Below, piece by piece: positions 6,483-15,000 of a stretch of DNA of 39,147 nucleotides; position 1 is the first letter of the stretch, and every line of letters begins with the position of its first letter. Origin of the DNA: a virus. The stretch spans positions 1 through 39,147 of the IMG/VR virus record IMGVR_UViG_3300005436_000007; one strand, given 5' to 3'. The translations under genes were made by a program, and so were the position numbers. The notes under the pieces are model-generated. The model did no database searches, was not told the DNA's origin, and saw only the letters and a program-made list of their open reading frames with translations.

Positions 6483-8123
6483 GTGAGCGCTGTTCTTGAG
6501 CGCCAGCAGATTCGTGAGTGCGCGAGTTGCGGTGGGGAGTTTGAGGATCGGTCGCGGACGTCGCCGCGGTCGTATTGCTACGAGTGTCGGCCGCTGCCGG
6601 GTGGTCGTCAGATGCCGCCGACGGCGAAGCCGCTGCCGGGCGTGCCGTTCACGATCGAGCATTTCAAGGCGTGGGCGGCGCGGCTGGAGTTGAAGGCTGG
6701 GCTGCGGTTCGTGCTTGAGCCGTGGCAGGAGCGGTTCGTCGCGGATGTGTTCGCGGGCTTCAAGGAGTGCTGGCTGATCGTGCCGGAGGGGAACGGGAAG
6801 TCGACGCTGATCGCGGTGCTGGTGGTCTACTGCTGCGAGTTCGCGGAGGACGCGAACATTCCGGTGGCCGCGTCGGCGCGTGATCAGGCTGAGATCATCT
6901 TCGCGCAGGGGTCGGGGTTCGTTCGGCGGTCGGCGGCGCTGCAGGGCCGGTTCGAGTGCAAGCCGGGGCTGCGGGAGATCGTGTTCGGCGGGTCGTCGCG
7001 GGCGAAGATCTACGCGTCGGATGCGGGCGTCGGAGATGGTGTGATCCCGTACCCGCTCGAGGTGCTCGACGAGCTCCATCGGCATCTGACGCTCGATCTG
7101 TATCGGACGTGGGCGGGGAAGCTCGACAAGGAGGACGCGCAGCTTGTCGTGATTTCGACCGCTGGGGCGCCTGGTAGCGAGTTCGAGCAGGTGCGCGAGC
7201 AGATGCGCCAGTCGGCGGTCGAGGTGGAGCGCGACGGCTGCTTCGGCCGCTACGTCGGGCCGGCTTCGGTGCTGCACGAGTACGCGGTGCCGGAAGGCGG
7301 AGATGTCGATGATCTGGCGCTGGTGAAGGCGGCGAATCCGTCGTCGCGGATCACGGTGGAGACGCTGGCGGCGAAGAGGTCGCGGCCGTCGTGGCATCTG
7401 GGTCATTGGCGCCGGTTGACGTGCAATCTGCCGACGCGCGCCGACTTCGCCGCGATCCAGGAGCTTGAGTGGTTCCGGCAGTCGCTCGCTGAGCTCGACC
7501 CGGCCGGGCTGGCCGACCTGGCGGTCGAGATGCCGGAGATCCCTGCCGGTGAGCGGATCTGGGCGGGACTCGACCTGGGCTGGAAGTGGGACACGACCGC
7601 GCTGGTGCCGTTGTGGTGGCGAGACAGAGATTTCAGGCTGCTTGGTCCGGCGGAGATCATCGTGCCGCCGCGTGACGGGTCGTCGACGGATCCGGCGCTC
7701 GTCGAGGCCGCGCTCATCAGTCTGCATGCCCGAAACCCGATCGAGACGGTCGTGATGGACACGCACGCGGGCGAGCAGCTCGCATCGTGGATCCGGGCGG
7801 AGATCGGCGCCGAGGTCGTTGACCGTTCGCAGTCGTTGCCGCAGGCGGCGATGGACTACAGCCGGTTCATGGAGGCTTTGCGTGAGCGCTGGCTGTGGCA
7901 TTGCGGCGACGCCGGCCTGACGCGGCATGCGCTGAACGCGGTCGCGCGTGTGCTTCCGCGCGGCGACGCGGTGTTCGAGCGTCCGGTTCGTTCCCGTAAC
8001 AGCAGGGACATGCACGATCTCCGCGTGATCGACGCGCTCGACGCGGCGGCGATGGTGCACTCCGTGCTCGTCGCCGAGCTCGCAGCCGAGAAGCCTGTCT
8101 ACCGGGTGGCTGGATTCGGTTGA
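6483..8123 (+). CDS. terL: Terminase large subunit (packaging ATPase and nuclease)
   Basis: This is a 546-residue motor that packages DNA into proheads. The Walker A-like P-loop is PEGNGKST (101-108), Walker B is LEVLDE (192-197) with catalytic Glu, and the C-terminal RNase H-like nuclease begins with GLDLGWKWD (Asp364) and has VVMDTHAG further on. Unusually, residues 13-35 form a possible zinc ribbon (CASCGGEF...CYEC) not normally part of TerL; it may replace a separate DNA-recognition subunit. Codon style changes here to G-ending codons. No terS gene was recognised. A much longer open frame on the opposite strand is a shadow of this gene. Confidence 0.93.
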   Translation: MSAVLERQQIRECASCGGEFEDRSRTSPRSYCYECRPLPGGRQMPPTAKPLPGVPFTIEHFKAWAARLELKAGLRFVLEPWQERFVADVFAGFKECWLIVPEGNGKSTLIAVLVVYCCEFAEDANIPVAASARDQAEIIFAQGSGFVRRSAALQGRFECKPGLREIVFGGSSRAKIYASDAGVGDGVIPYPLEVLDELHRHLTLDLYRTWAGKLDKEDAQLVVISTAGAPGSEFEQVREQMRQSAVEVERDGCFGRYVGPASVLHEYAVPEGGDVDDLALVKAANPSSRITVETLAAKRSRPSWHLGHWRRLTCNLPTRADFAAIQELEWFRQSLAELDPAGLADLAVEMPEIPAGERIWAGLDLGWKWDTTALVPLWWRDRDFRLLGPAEIIVPPRDGSSTDPALVEAALISLHARNPIETVVMDTHAGEQLASWIRAEIGAEVVDRSQSLPQAAMDYSRFMEALRERWLWHCGDAGLTRHALNAVARVLPRGDAVFERPVRSRNSRDMHDLRVIDALDAAAMVHSVLVAELAAEKPVYRVAGFG

Positions 8124-9598
8124 GCGCCGCTGCCGCATACTCGCCGACCTCGACAATGGCAACCCCCGTGTCGGGGTCGCCGCTCTGGTGGCTCGTCACG
8201 CTCGAGCAGCGCCTCCTTCGCCGCCAGGCGGACATGCTGATGTTCGACCGCTACTACCGGGGCGAGCATCCGCTGCCGTTCCTGACCCGTGCGCACGACT
8301 CGAAGATGCGCGACGAGTTCCGCCGGCTGCTCGAGGAGTCGAGGTCGAACTTCATGCGGCTCGTCGTCGACGCGACCGAGGAGAGGCTCGGCGTCGAAGG
8401 GTTCCGGCTCTCCGGCGAGCGCGACCCCGTCTCGGATGAGTCGTCGTGGGAGATCTGGCAGGCGAACGACATGGATTCGCAGGTCCAGACGGCGTTCCTC
8501 GAGTGCCTGATCAAGGGCGTCAGCTACCTGAGCGTGTGGGCCGACGACGACGGAGACGGGTACGCCGACATCTACGTCGAGGATCCGTTGCAGACGATCG
8601 TCGGCTACGAGGCAGGGTCGAACTATCGCCGCCGCGCGTGCGCGCTCCGGATCTGGCTGGACGATCTGACAGGGATGCGGCGCGCGAACGTGTACCTGCC
8701 CGATGGGATCTACAAGTACGAGGCGCCGGCGAACTTCCCGCAGAACCTCACCCCCACAGTGGAGCAGCAGATCCTGATCCCGTGGGTCGAGAGGGAAGAT
8801 CAGTTCGTCTCGAATCCGCTCGGGATCGTTCCGATCATCCCGTTGCGCAACCGGCCGCGGCTGCTGATCGAGGGCGAGTCGGAGATCGCCGACGTCTACC
8901 GCGTCCAGAACCAGATCAACGCGTTCATCTTCCTGCTCGCGCTGGCCGGCTACTTCGGTGCGCACCGGCAGCGGTGGGCGACGGGGATGACGCTCATGGA
9001 GGACTCGAACGGGAAGCCGAAGGAGCCGTTCAACGTCGCGATCGACCGGCTGTGGCAGGCGGAGGATCCCAACGTGAAGTTCGGCGAGTTCTCCGAGACG
9101 ACCCTGGCCGGTTACATCGCCGCGATCGAGCAGAAGGTGCTGCATATCGCGGTGACGACGAGGACGCCGCGCCACTACCTGATCCAGCAGGGCCAGTCGC
9201 CGTCTGGGGACGCGATCCAGTCGGCTGAGTCCGGGCTGGTGAAAAAGGTCGAGCGGAAGCAGCGGAGCATGTCGGACGGGCTCGAGGAGGCGATCCGGCT
9301 CGCCCGGCTTTTCCAGGGTGAGACCGACGTTCCGGTCGACAGCGAGATCGTGTGGTCGGACCCGCAGTCGCACACGCCGGGGACGATCACGGACGCGGTC
9401 GTGAAGCAGTGGGCCTCGCGGATGATCCCTCATGCGACCGCGCTCGAGAAGCTCGGCTACACGCAGACGCAGATCCGGCGGATCCTCGAGACGCTCAAGT
9501 CGAACCCGGAAGAGTTCGCGCCGGAGGCTGTCCTGCAGGCTGCCGAGCTCTCCGCGCAGAAGCGCGACATCACCAGCACCGTCCCATCAGGAGCGTGA
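8120..9598 (+). CDS. Portal protein, SPP1 gp6-like family
   Basis: This 492-residue protein would form the dodecameric ring at one capsid vertex, through which DNA is packaged and leaves. Family features include the N-terminal YYRGEHPLPF (45-54), FMRLVVDATEERLGVEGFR, a central EIADVYRVQNQINAFIF crown/stem segment and TTRTPRHYLIQQGQSPSGDAIQSAESGLVKK. The start is either TTG 8120, overlapping the terminase stop (TTGA), or ATG 8156, which would remove 12 residues; both are in frame. Order terminase-portal-scaffold-coat is the standard head module. Confidence 0.92.
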   Translation: MSAAAAYSPTSTMATPVSGSPLWWLVTLEQRLLRRQADMLMFDRYYRGEHPLPFLTRAHDSKMRDEFRRLLEESRSNFMRLVVDATEERLGVEGFRLSGERDPVSDESSWEIWQANDMDSQVQTAFLECLIKGVSYLSVWADDDGDGYADIYVEDPLQTIVGYEAGSNYRRRACALRIWLDDLTGMRRANVYLPDGIYKYEAPANFPQNLTPTVEQQILIPWVEREDQFVSNPLGIVPIIPLRNRPRLLIEGESEIADVYRVQNQINAFIFLLALAGYFGAHRQRWATGMTLMEDSNGKPKEPFNVAIDRLWQAEDPNVKFGEFSETTLAGYIAAIEQKVLHIAVTTRTPRHYLIQQGQSPSGDAIQSAESGLVKKVERKQRSMSDGLEEAIRLARLFQGETDVPVDSEIVWSDPQSHTPGTITDAVVKQWASRMIPHATALEKLGYTQTQIRRILETLKSNPEEFAPEAVLQAAELSAQKRDITSTVPSGA

Positions 9599-9602
9599 CG
9601 TA

Positions 9603-9929
9603 ATGGCGATCTCGAAGAAGCCGTGGGGCCAGTTCAGCGACAGCGACTATCCAGACGCGCAGACCTTCTGCGACGCGTCGCTGATCAACCTCAACAGTGG
9701 CCCGCGCAGCGATTGGACGAAGTCGAACTGCAAGCTGCGCGTCTACGAGCCGGGCGGCGACCTGAACGCCAACGGTGTGCACGCCGCGGCGGCTGTTCTC
9801 GCAGGGGCGCGTGGAGGCGTTGATGCTCCGGCGCAGGCGAAGCGGGCCGCAGCGAAGAAGCTTGTGAGCCTCTACCGGGAGCTGAAGGAGCAGGCTCCCG
9901 ATGCTGTGCGGAGGCTCGCCGGGATGTAG
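9603..9929 (+). CDS. Head-region protein resembling a domain attached to XkdF-type proteases
   Basis: This 108-residue protein sits between portal and scaffold. The pattern PWGQFSDSDYPDAQTFCDASLI, then CKLRVYEPGGDLNANGVHAAAAVLAGARGG and a Lys/Ala-rich helix (AKRAAAKKLVSLYREL) recurs in phages at this place, sometimes fused to a prohead protease. No protease residues are visible here, so it stands alone, perhaps as a minor capsid or assembly factor. No other head protease was found in the window. Family resemblance is from memory and moderately certain. Confidence 0.65.
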   Translation: MAISKKPWGQFSDSDYPDAQTFCDASLINLNSGPRSDWTKSNCKLRVYEPGGDLNANGVHAAAAVLAGARGGVDAPAQAKRAAAKKLVSLYRELKEQAPDAVRRLAGM

Positions 9930-9984
9930 CGCGCACGGCGGCGCGCACAAGCCGCCGGCACTCAAACACTGAGGAGACGAACAC

Positions 9985-10617
9985 ATGGCCGACGACGGCA
10001 GCGACAGCGTGGACCAGAACGACAACCAGAACCAAGACGGGCAGAACGGGGACCAGGGCGGCCAGCAGGACGACCGCACCTTCACCCAGGCCGACGTCGA
10101 CCGCATCGTCAAGGACAGGCTCGCACGCGCGAAGGCCGCGCCGCCCGCCGACTACGAAGACCTCAAGGCCGCGAAAGCGCGCCTCGACGAGCTCGAAACC
10201 GCGAACGCGACCGAGCTCGAAAAAGCCCAGAAGCGGGCCGCCGATCTCGAGCGGCAAGCCTCTGACGCGACCGCCCGAGCACAGGAAGCACTTCTGCGCT
10301 CCTCGGTGGTCGCAGAAGCAGCCCGCAAGAACGTCATCGACCCCGACGCGGCGGTCGCGCTGCTCGACAGGTCGGCGATCGAGTTCGACGCGGACGGCAA
10401 CCCCACCAACATCGCCGACGCGATGGACTCACTCCTGAAGGCAAAGCCCTACCTCACAGGAGGCTCACGCGCGGGAAGCGCGGATCTCGGAGCACGCGGC
10501 GGAGACGGCAAAGGCCAGCTCAGCCGCGACGCGCTCAAGAACATGACCCCGGAGCAGATCGTCAAGGCCCGCAAGGACGGGTCACTCGACGCGCTGATGC
10601 GGGGCGAGACCTCCTAA
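9985..10617 (+). CDS. Capsid scaffolding protein
   Basis: This 210-residue protein starts at ATG behind GAGGAGACGAACAC. It has an acidic, Gln/Asn/Gly-rich disordered N-terminus (1-32), FTQADVDRIVKDRLARAK, a coiled coil with heptad spacing over about 55-110 (DELETANATELEKAQKRAADLE), and a C-terminal GxxDALMRGE. This is the layout of phage GP20-like scaffolds that organise coat protein into a prohead and then leave. It directly precedes the major capsid gene, as expected. Confidence 0.88.
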   Translation: MADDGSDSVDQNDNQNQDGQNGDQGGQQDDRTFTQADVDRIVKDRLARAKAAPPADYEDLKAAKARLDELETANATELEKAQKRAADLERQASDATARAQEALLRSSVVAEAARKNVIDPDAAVALLDRSAIEFDADGNPTNIADAMDSLLKAKPYLTGGSRAGSADLGARGGDGKGQLSRDALKNMTPEQIVKARKDGSLDALMRGETS

Positions 10618-10632
10618 GAGGAGACCGCACAC

Positions 10633-11484
10633 ATGAGCATCGTGAACTTCATCCCCGAGATCTGGTCATCCCAGATCCTCGTCAACCTGCGCGAAGCTCT
10701 CGTCTACGCCGGTCGCTGCAACCGCGACTACGAAGGCGAGATCCAGCAGGCCGGCGACACCGTCCACATCACGTCGTTCGGAAAGCCGACGATCAGCTCG
10801 TACAGCAAGTACGGGACGCTGACGTACGAGCAGCTCTCCGACGACACCAGGGCGCTGCTCGTCGACCAGCAGAAGTCATTCAGCTTCGCAGTCGACGACA
10901 TCGACCGGCGCCAGGCGCTCGGCGGGTTCGTCGACAACGCGATGTCCGACGCAGCGTTCGGGCTCGCGGAGGTCGCCGACATGTACGTCGCCGCGCAGAT
11001 GGACGCCGCGGTCGACAGCACCGCGAACGACCTCGGCGCGATCACCGCCGACACGTCGAACGCGAACGCGTACGGCGACATCTTCGTCGCCATGCGCACC
11101 GCTCTGAACCGGGCGAAGTGCCCGCTGCAGGGCCGCTGGGCGGTCATCCCGCCCGAGCTGTACGGCTCGCTGCTGCAGGACGCACGGTTCATCAACGCGC
11201 AGGCGTCCGCCGACGCCGGCGTCGCCCTCCACCAGGGCGCCCTCGGCCGCATCGTCGGCTTCGACGTCTACGAGTCGAACAACGTGCCGACCGACACCGC
11301 CGGCGTGTACGAGGTCCTCGCAGGCCACCCGATCGCAGTCACCTACGCCGACCAGATCCTCGAGACCGAGGCTCTCCGGCTGATCGACTTCATCGGCGAC
11401 GGCCTCCGCGGCCTCCACGTGTACGGCGCCAAGGTCGTCCGGCCGGAGTGCCTCGCGACCGCGTCGGTGACGGTCCAGGCGTAG
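10633..11484 (+). CDS. Major capsid protein, P22 coat-like (HK97 fold)
   Basis: This 283-residue coat subunit has ATG behind AAGAGGAGACCGCACAC, the strongest ribosome binding site of the head module. The N-terminus NFIPEIWSSQILVNLREALVYA and GDTVHITSFGKP are typical of P22 coat-family shells. The middle has ADMYVAAQMDAA and RTALNRAKCPLQGRWAVIPPELYG, and the end returns to the P domain (GAKVVRPECLATASV). No N-terminal maturation segment and no protease, in keeping with a scaffold-dependent shell. Its stop overlaps the first glycosyltransferase start by one base (TAGTG). Confidence 0.92.
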   Translation: MSIVNFIPEIWSSQILVNLREALVYAGRCNRDYEGEIQQAGDTVHITSFGKPTISSYSKYGTLTYEQLSDDTRALLVDQQKSFSFAVDDIDRRQALGGFVDNAMSDAAFGLAEVADMYVAAQMDAAVDSTANDLGAITADTSNANAYGDIFVAMRTALNRAKCPLQGRWAVIPPELYGSLLQDARFINAQASADAGVALHQGALGRIVGFDVYESNNVPTDTAGVYEVLAGHPIAVTYADQILETEALRLIDFIGDGLRGLHVYGAKVVRPECLATASVTVQA

Positions 11485-12227
11485 TGCACATCGCGTTCGT
11501 GATCCCCGCGTGGCGGCGCTATGCCGTCACCAACCTCGCGCTTGCCCAGCAAGCACATCTAAGAGGCGCGCTCGCCGCCCGCGGGGTCACGAGCACGACC
11601 ATCGTCGTCGCCGACGACGACAACATCGACATCGCACGTGAGCACGGCTGCGAAACCGTGACGCAGAACAACGCATACCTCGGACGCAAGGTCAACGACG
11701 GCATCGAGCACGCCTGCCGTGACGGCGCCGACTGGGTGGCGTTCGTCGGCTCTGACGACTGGCTGCACGAAGACGCACTCGACCCGCTCTTCGCGGTCGG
11801 CGACGATCAGCGGCCGCCGCTCATTGCCGGCCATCTCGTCACCATCGTCGATCTGGAGCGTGGCCGGCTTCGGCGGCTCGGCGTGCGCGGCCCGGACGGA
11901 GTGTCGCCGTGGCTGATCCCACGGTGGATGCTCGAGCAGTCCTGCTTCCGGCCAGTCGGCGACAGCCTCGTCCGGGGCATGGAGGGTGCGCTTCGGCGTG
12001 CGCTTCCGCAGGGATTCGACAGGGTCTTCCATGACCCGCATGAGCACTGCCGGGTCGACTTCAAGACGAGCGTGAACATGACGCCGTATCGGCGGGTAGC
12101 TCCGCTGCTCGGCTACGGGCCCGAAGAGACGCCATGGCTGGCTCTCGCCACGCAGTACCCCGTCCAGCTGATGGAGCTCGCCTGGAAGACGCACCGGCTG
12201 ATCGCGGACGAGGCTGTGGCCGCATGA
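11484..12227 (+). CDS. GT-A-type glycosyltransferase, first of a paralogous pair
   Basis: This 247-residue protein has a Rossmann-like start HIAFVIPAWRRYAVTNL, nucleotide-binding VVADDDNIDIAREHG, then NAYLGRKVNDGIEHACRDG and the DxD-type metal and nucleotide-sugar motif FVGSDDW (about 85-91). It is paralogous to the 12433-13191 product (shared GRK-x-NDG, GSDDW, VDFKTS and a final acidic helix). GTG 11484 shares its G with the capsid stop, so translation is probably coupled to the capsid gene. Donor sugar and acceptor cannot be read from sequence. Position between capsid and collagen-like fibre suggests a virion protein as acceptor (inference). Confidence 0.8.
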   Translation: MHIAFVIPAWRRYAVTNLALAQQAHLRGALAARGVTSTTIVVADDDNIDIAREHGCETVTQNNAYLGRKVNDGIEHACRDGADWVAFVGSDDWLHEDALDPLFAVGDDQRPPLIAGHLVTIVDLERGRLRRLGVRGPDGVSPWLIPRWMLEQSCFRPVGDSLVRGMEGALRRALPQGFDRVFHDPHEHCRVDFKTSVNMTPYRRVAPLLGYGPEETPWLALATQYPVQLMELAWKTHRLIADEAVAA

Positions 12228-12436
12228 GCGATCTCGGCTGGAAGGCAGACGGCATCGCGCGCGCGCGCGCCGCGGGCGGCATCGAATTGGAGCGCTACCG
12301 TCGGCCCGGATTCAGGTCGGAGATCGCCGTCCGGCGGAGCGCGGAGAGCGGTGGCGCATGGGGCATCCAGATCGATGCTCCCGGCGATGCCGACCCTTCG
12401 CCTGTTGAGTTCCTTCGGCGTAAGGGACGGAGATGA
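12224..12436 (+). CDS. Small basic protein between the paired glycosyltransferases
   Basis: This 70-residue protein overlaps both neighbours (ATGA at each end). It has many Arg residues (ADGIARARAAGGIELERYRR, then EFLRRKGRR at the end), no Cys and no membrane segment. A GC-only run (GCGCGCGCGC) near 12256 lies in its 5' part. No family recognised. Its fixed place between the two transferases suggests a partner or adaptor, but there is no direct evidence. Confidence 0.5.
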   Translation: MSDLGWKADGIARARAAGGIELERYRRPGFRSEIAVRRSAESGGAWGIQIDAPGDADPSPVEFLRRKGRR

Positions 12437-13191
12437 GCAGTGTCTGGTTCATCGTCCCAGCGCACGGCCGCTTCGCCGTGACCCGCGCCTGCCTCCGCCA
12501 GCTCGAGCGGACCTGCTTCGAACTCGTACGCGAGCGCGGCCTCGCAGCCCACGCCGTCGTGATCGCAGAGGACGCGAACCTCGACATCGCCGCCGGACTC
12601 GGCTTCGGCATCATCGAGCAGGCGAACAAGCCGCTCGGCCGGAAATGGAACGACGGGTACGAGCTCGCCGCCCGCCAGGGCGTCGACTACGTCGTCCCGC
12701 TCGGCTCCGACGACTGGGTCGATCCGCTCTGGGTACTCGCACAGATCGCCGCCGACGGCGAGCTCCGCTGCTCCCGCCGCTCAGCAGTCGTCAGCGAGGA
12801 CGGACAGCGGATCGCCAGGCTCGACATCCGCTACTCCGGCGCGTTCGACTTCGGTGACGGCGTCCGCATGATCCCCGTCTCGCTGTTGAAGCCGCTGCGG
12901 TACAGGCCGGCCGATGAGGACGCGAACCGGGCGATCGACACCAGGATCTTCCAGAACGTCCGGCGGGCGCTGAACAGGGCGCCGCGCGTCTCGTTCACCG
13001 AGGTGCATCCGCTCCAGATCGTCGACTTCAAAACGAGTGGCAGCGAGCAGCTAAACCCGTACGCCGGTTGCATGCGGTTCGCCCAGGGCGCGGAGACGGA
13101 CCCGTGGGTCGACCTCGCGGGCTGCTACCCGCTCGAGGCTGTGGAGGAGATGCGTGCTGTCTATGGCGCAAGCGTGAAGGCGGCCGCGTGA
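12433..13191 (+). CDS. GT-A-type glycosyltransferase, second of a paralogous pair
   Basis: This 252-residue protein has SVWFIVPAHGRFAVTRACL at the start, VVIAEDANLDIAAGLG, NKPLGRKWNDGYELAARQG, and LGSDDWVDPLW as the DxD-like motif (about 94-97). VDFKTSGSEQLNPY near the end aligns with VDFKTSVNMTPY in the first paralogue. Two related but diverged transferases in one operon usually add successive sugars or act on different acceptors. The start overlaps the small basic gene (ATGA) and the end overlaps methyltransferase 1 (GTGA), so all five cassette enzymes are likely made from one message. Confidence 0.8.
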   Translation: MSSVWFIVPAHGRFAVTRACLRQLERTCFELVRERGLAAHAVVIAEDANLDIAAGLGFGIIEQANKPLGRKWNDGYELAARQGVDYVVPLGSDDWVDPLWVLAQIAADGELRCSRRSAVVSEDGQRIARLDIRYSGAFDFGDGVRMIPVSLLKPLRYRPADEDANRAIDTRIFQNVRRALNRAPRVSFTEVHPLQIVDFKTSGSEQLNPYAGCMRFAQGAETDPWVDLAGCYPLEAVEEMRAVYGASVKAAA

Positions 13192-13796
13192 GCGTGACGA
13201 CGGAGCCCGAGTTCTACGACCGCGCCATGTGCGACGCGCACGAGCCCGCGATGCTGCCGCTCGAACAGTCCCCTTGGCTCGAGCTGTACCGGCAGGCGTC
13301 CTGGATGATCGCGGCGTCGCACCCGGTCGTGGATCTAGGCTGCGGCACCGGCCGGTTCGCCGAGCAGCTCCGCCGGCGCGAGCACGCCCGGTACACCGGC
13401 CTCGATTTCTCGCCGGCAGCGATCGCCGAATGCCGCGCATACGTGCCCGCAGCCGACGCGGACACAGCCTGGGAAGCCGACTTCCACGTTCGCGACCTCC
13501 GTGACTGGCTTCCCGACGACCAGCGGGCCGGATCCACCGTCTACACGTGCCTGGAGACGCTCGAGCATCTCGAAGACGACGTCGATCTGATCAGACGCAT
13601 CCCGCCAGGCCACGAGATAGTCTTCTCAGTCCCGAACTACGGCGGCGAAGCGCACCTGCGCACATTCCAGAACGCCGGCGATGCGTGGCAGCGGTACGGC
13701 CACCTCCTGACCTTCCAAAGCTGGCTGCTGATCGGCGACGGGCCCCGCTACTTCATCCACCTCTACCGGGCAGTCAGGCGGCCGGACTCATGGTGA
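13188..13796 (+). CDS. Class I SAM-dependent methyltransferase 1
   Basis: This is a 202-residue protein. Motif I is PVVDLGCGTGRFAEQL (about 46-61); motif II includes YTGLDFSPAAIAECR; motif IV is STVYTCLETLEHLEDD with a methyltransferase-11/UbiE-like LETLEHL; later FSVPNYGG and a C-terminal strand. The family transfers a methyl group from SAM to small molecules or sugars. Given the neighbouring glycosyltransferases and WbqC-like gene, O- or N-methylation of a sugar is the most likely use. DNA methylation is unlikely because DPPY or PPC motifs are absent. Confidence 0.82.
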   Translation: MSVTTEPEFYDRAMCDAHEPAMLPLEQSPWLELYRQASWMIAASHPVVDLGCGTGRFAEQLRRREHARYTGLDFSPAAIAECRAYVPAADADTAWEADFHVRDLRDWLPDDQRAGSTVYTCLETLEHLEDDVDLIRRIPPGHEIVFSVPNYGGEAHLRTFQNAGDAWQRYGHLLTFQSWLLIGDGPRYFIHLYRAVRRPDSW

Positions 13797-14359
13797 TCGA
13801 GCAGCCCGTCAACACGCCGGAAGCGTGGAGCGAACGCGCACGATCGATCACGCTGCCGTGGCTCGCGTGCGGATGGTCCGAGGAGGGACAGTGGGACCGG
13901 CACACCGGCATCGTCGACGAGCTCGACCCGCAGCCGGGCGAGCGTCTTCTCGACTTCGGCTGCGGCACCGGCGAGCTATGCGAGATCGTCCTCGACGACG
14001 TCGACTATGTCGGATTCGACCCGTCCGTTGGCATGGTCACCCGCGCCCGCCGCGACCACCAGGGAACCAGCCGGGCATTCACCGCTGTGCATCCCACCGG
14101 CCGCTTCGACCTCGTCGCGTGCGTTGGCTGCTTCAACCTCGCCGACGGCTGGTCGAAGGAACGAACCTGGCACACGATCAGGCATCTCTGGGACACGACC
14201 GGCTGCCGCGCACTCGCAGCATCCCTCTACGCCGGCACCGACGAGCGCTGCCTCCGCTACACCGAGGACGAACTCGCGCAGGTCGGCAGGCAGCTCTCTC
14301 ATGACGTGCGGGTCGAACAGCTCCGCGTGAATGACCTGATGCTGGTGGCGCGGCGATGA
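13790..14359 (+). CDS. Class I SAM-dependent methyltransferase 2
   Basis: This is a 189-residue protein. Motif I is RLLDFGCGTGELCEIV (about 52-67), followed by YVGFDPSVGMVTRARR and, at motif IV, FDLVACVGCFNLADGW. It is only distantly like methyltransferase 1, so this is not a recent duplication. Overlap with the upstream gene (7 bp) and the downstream WbqC-like gene (ATGA) places it in the same message. Probable substrate: a sugar or sugar nucleotide of the cassette (inference). Confidence 0.82.
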   Translation: MVIEQPVNTPEAWSERARSITLPWLACGWSEEGQWDRHTGIVDELDPQPGERLLDFGCGTGELCEIVLDDVDYVGFDPSVGMVTRARRDHQGTSRAFTAVHPTGRFDLVACVGCFNLADGWSKERTWHTIRHLWDTTGCRALAASLYAGTDERCLRYTEDELAQVGRQLSHDVRVEQLRVNDLMLVARR

Positions 14360-15000
14360 CCGACCGGGTCTGCACCGCTCACCAGCTGAACTTCCTGCCG
14401 GGGCTTTCCGTGCTCGAGCGGATCCGTCGCGCCGACGTCGTGATCTGGCTCGACGCCGCCCAGTACGTTCGGCACAGCTTCGTCAATCGCAACCGCCTCG
14501 CCGACGGCGCCTGGATGACGATTCCCGTCGACGAGCACGACACCTTCGCGCCGATCAACCGCGTCAAGATCGCCGACCCGACCGGCCGTATGCGCGAGAA
14601 GATCGCCCGCCGCCTCGAGCACGAGTTCGGCACGGCTGCGGCCCCGTTCGCAACGGAGCTTCGGAAGCCGTACGAGATGCTTGCCGGCCTCAACTACGCC
14701 CTCATCCAGCGCCTCTTCGACGCGCTCGACATCAACGTCGACCAGACGTTCCAATCTCTGCTCGACCCGATGCACGCTGTTCCGGTCTGGTCGGAAGACG
14801 ACGTCGAGATGCCTCCAGTGAAGGAACGCTTCGCGGACATGGCGGCCCAGGTCGGCGCGACGGTGTGGCTGTCCGGGCCGTCGCGGCACTTTGGTGAGGA
14901 ATGGCGGTTCACCGCGCGCGGCATCCGCATCGACACGTACGAGCATGAGGGGCCGAATCCGTCAGCGCTTGAGCTTCTCCGTCAGCGGGTGGCCGCATGA
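14356..15000 (+). CDS. WbqC-like family protein
   Basis: This 214-residue protein matches the WbqC-like family (PF08889) along its length: [20 protein letters not shown] at the start, [21 protein letters not shown], then WMTIPVDEH, and late [10 protein letters not shown]. The N-terminal His-Gln-x-Asn-Phe-x-Pro is typical. Family members lie in O-antigen, lipopolysaccharide and spore-coat sugar clusters, probably in nucleotide-sugar amino-group chemistry, but the reaction is not settled. It strengthens the reading that a dedicated, modified sugar is made here. It overlaps the fibre gene by ATGA. Confidence 0.85.
   Translation: MTDRVCTAHQLNFLPGLSVLERIRRADVVIWLDAAQYVRHSFVNRNRLADGAWMTIPVDEHDTFAPINRVKIADPTGRMREKIARRLEHEFGTAAAPFATELRKPYEMLAGLNYALIQRLFDALDINVDQTFQSLLDPMHAVPVWSEDDVEMPPVKERFADMAAQVGATVWLSGPSRHFGEEWRFTARGIRIDTYEHEGPNPSALELLRQRVAA

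Noticed and set aside
5523-8162. Very long open frame on the minus strand (879 codons)
   Set aside because: Arg/Pro-rich low-quality sequence antisense to the terminase, HNH and small genes; stops are rare on this strand because of high GC. The plus strand has clear domain motifs.
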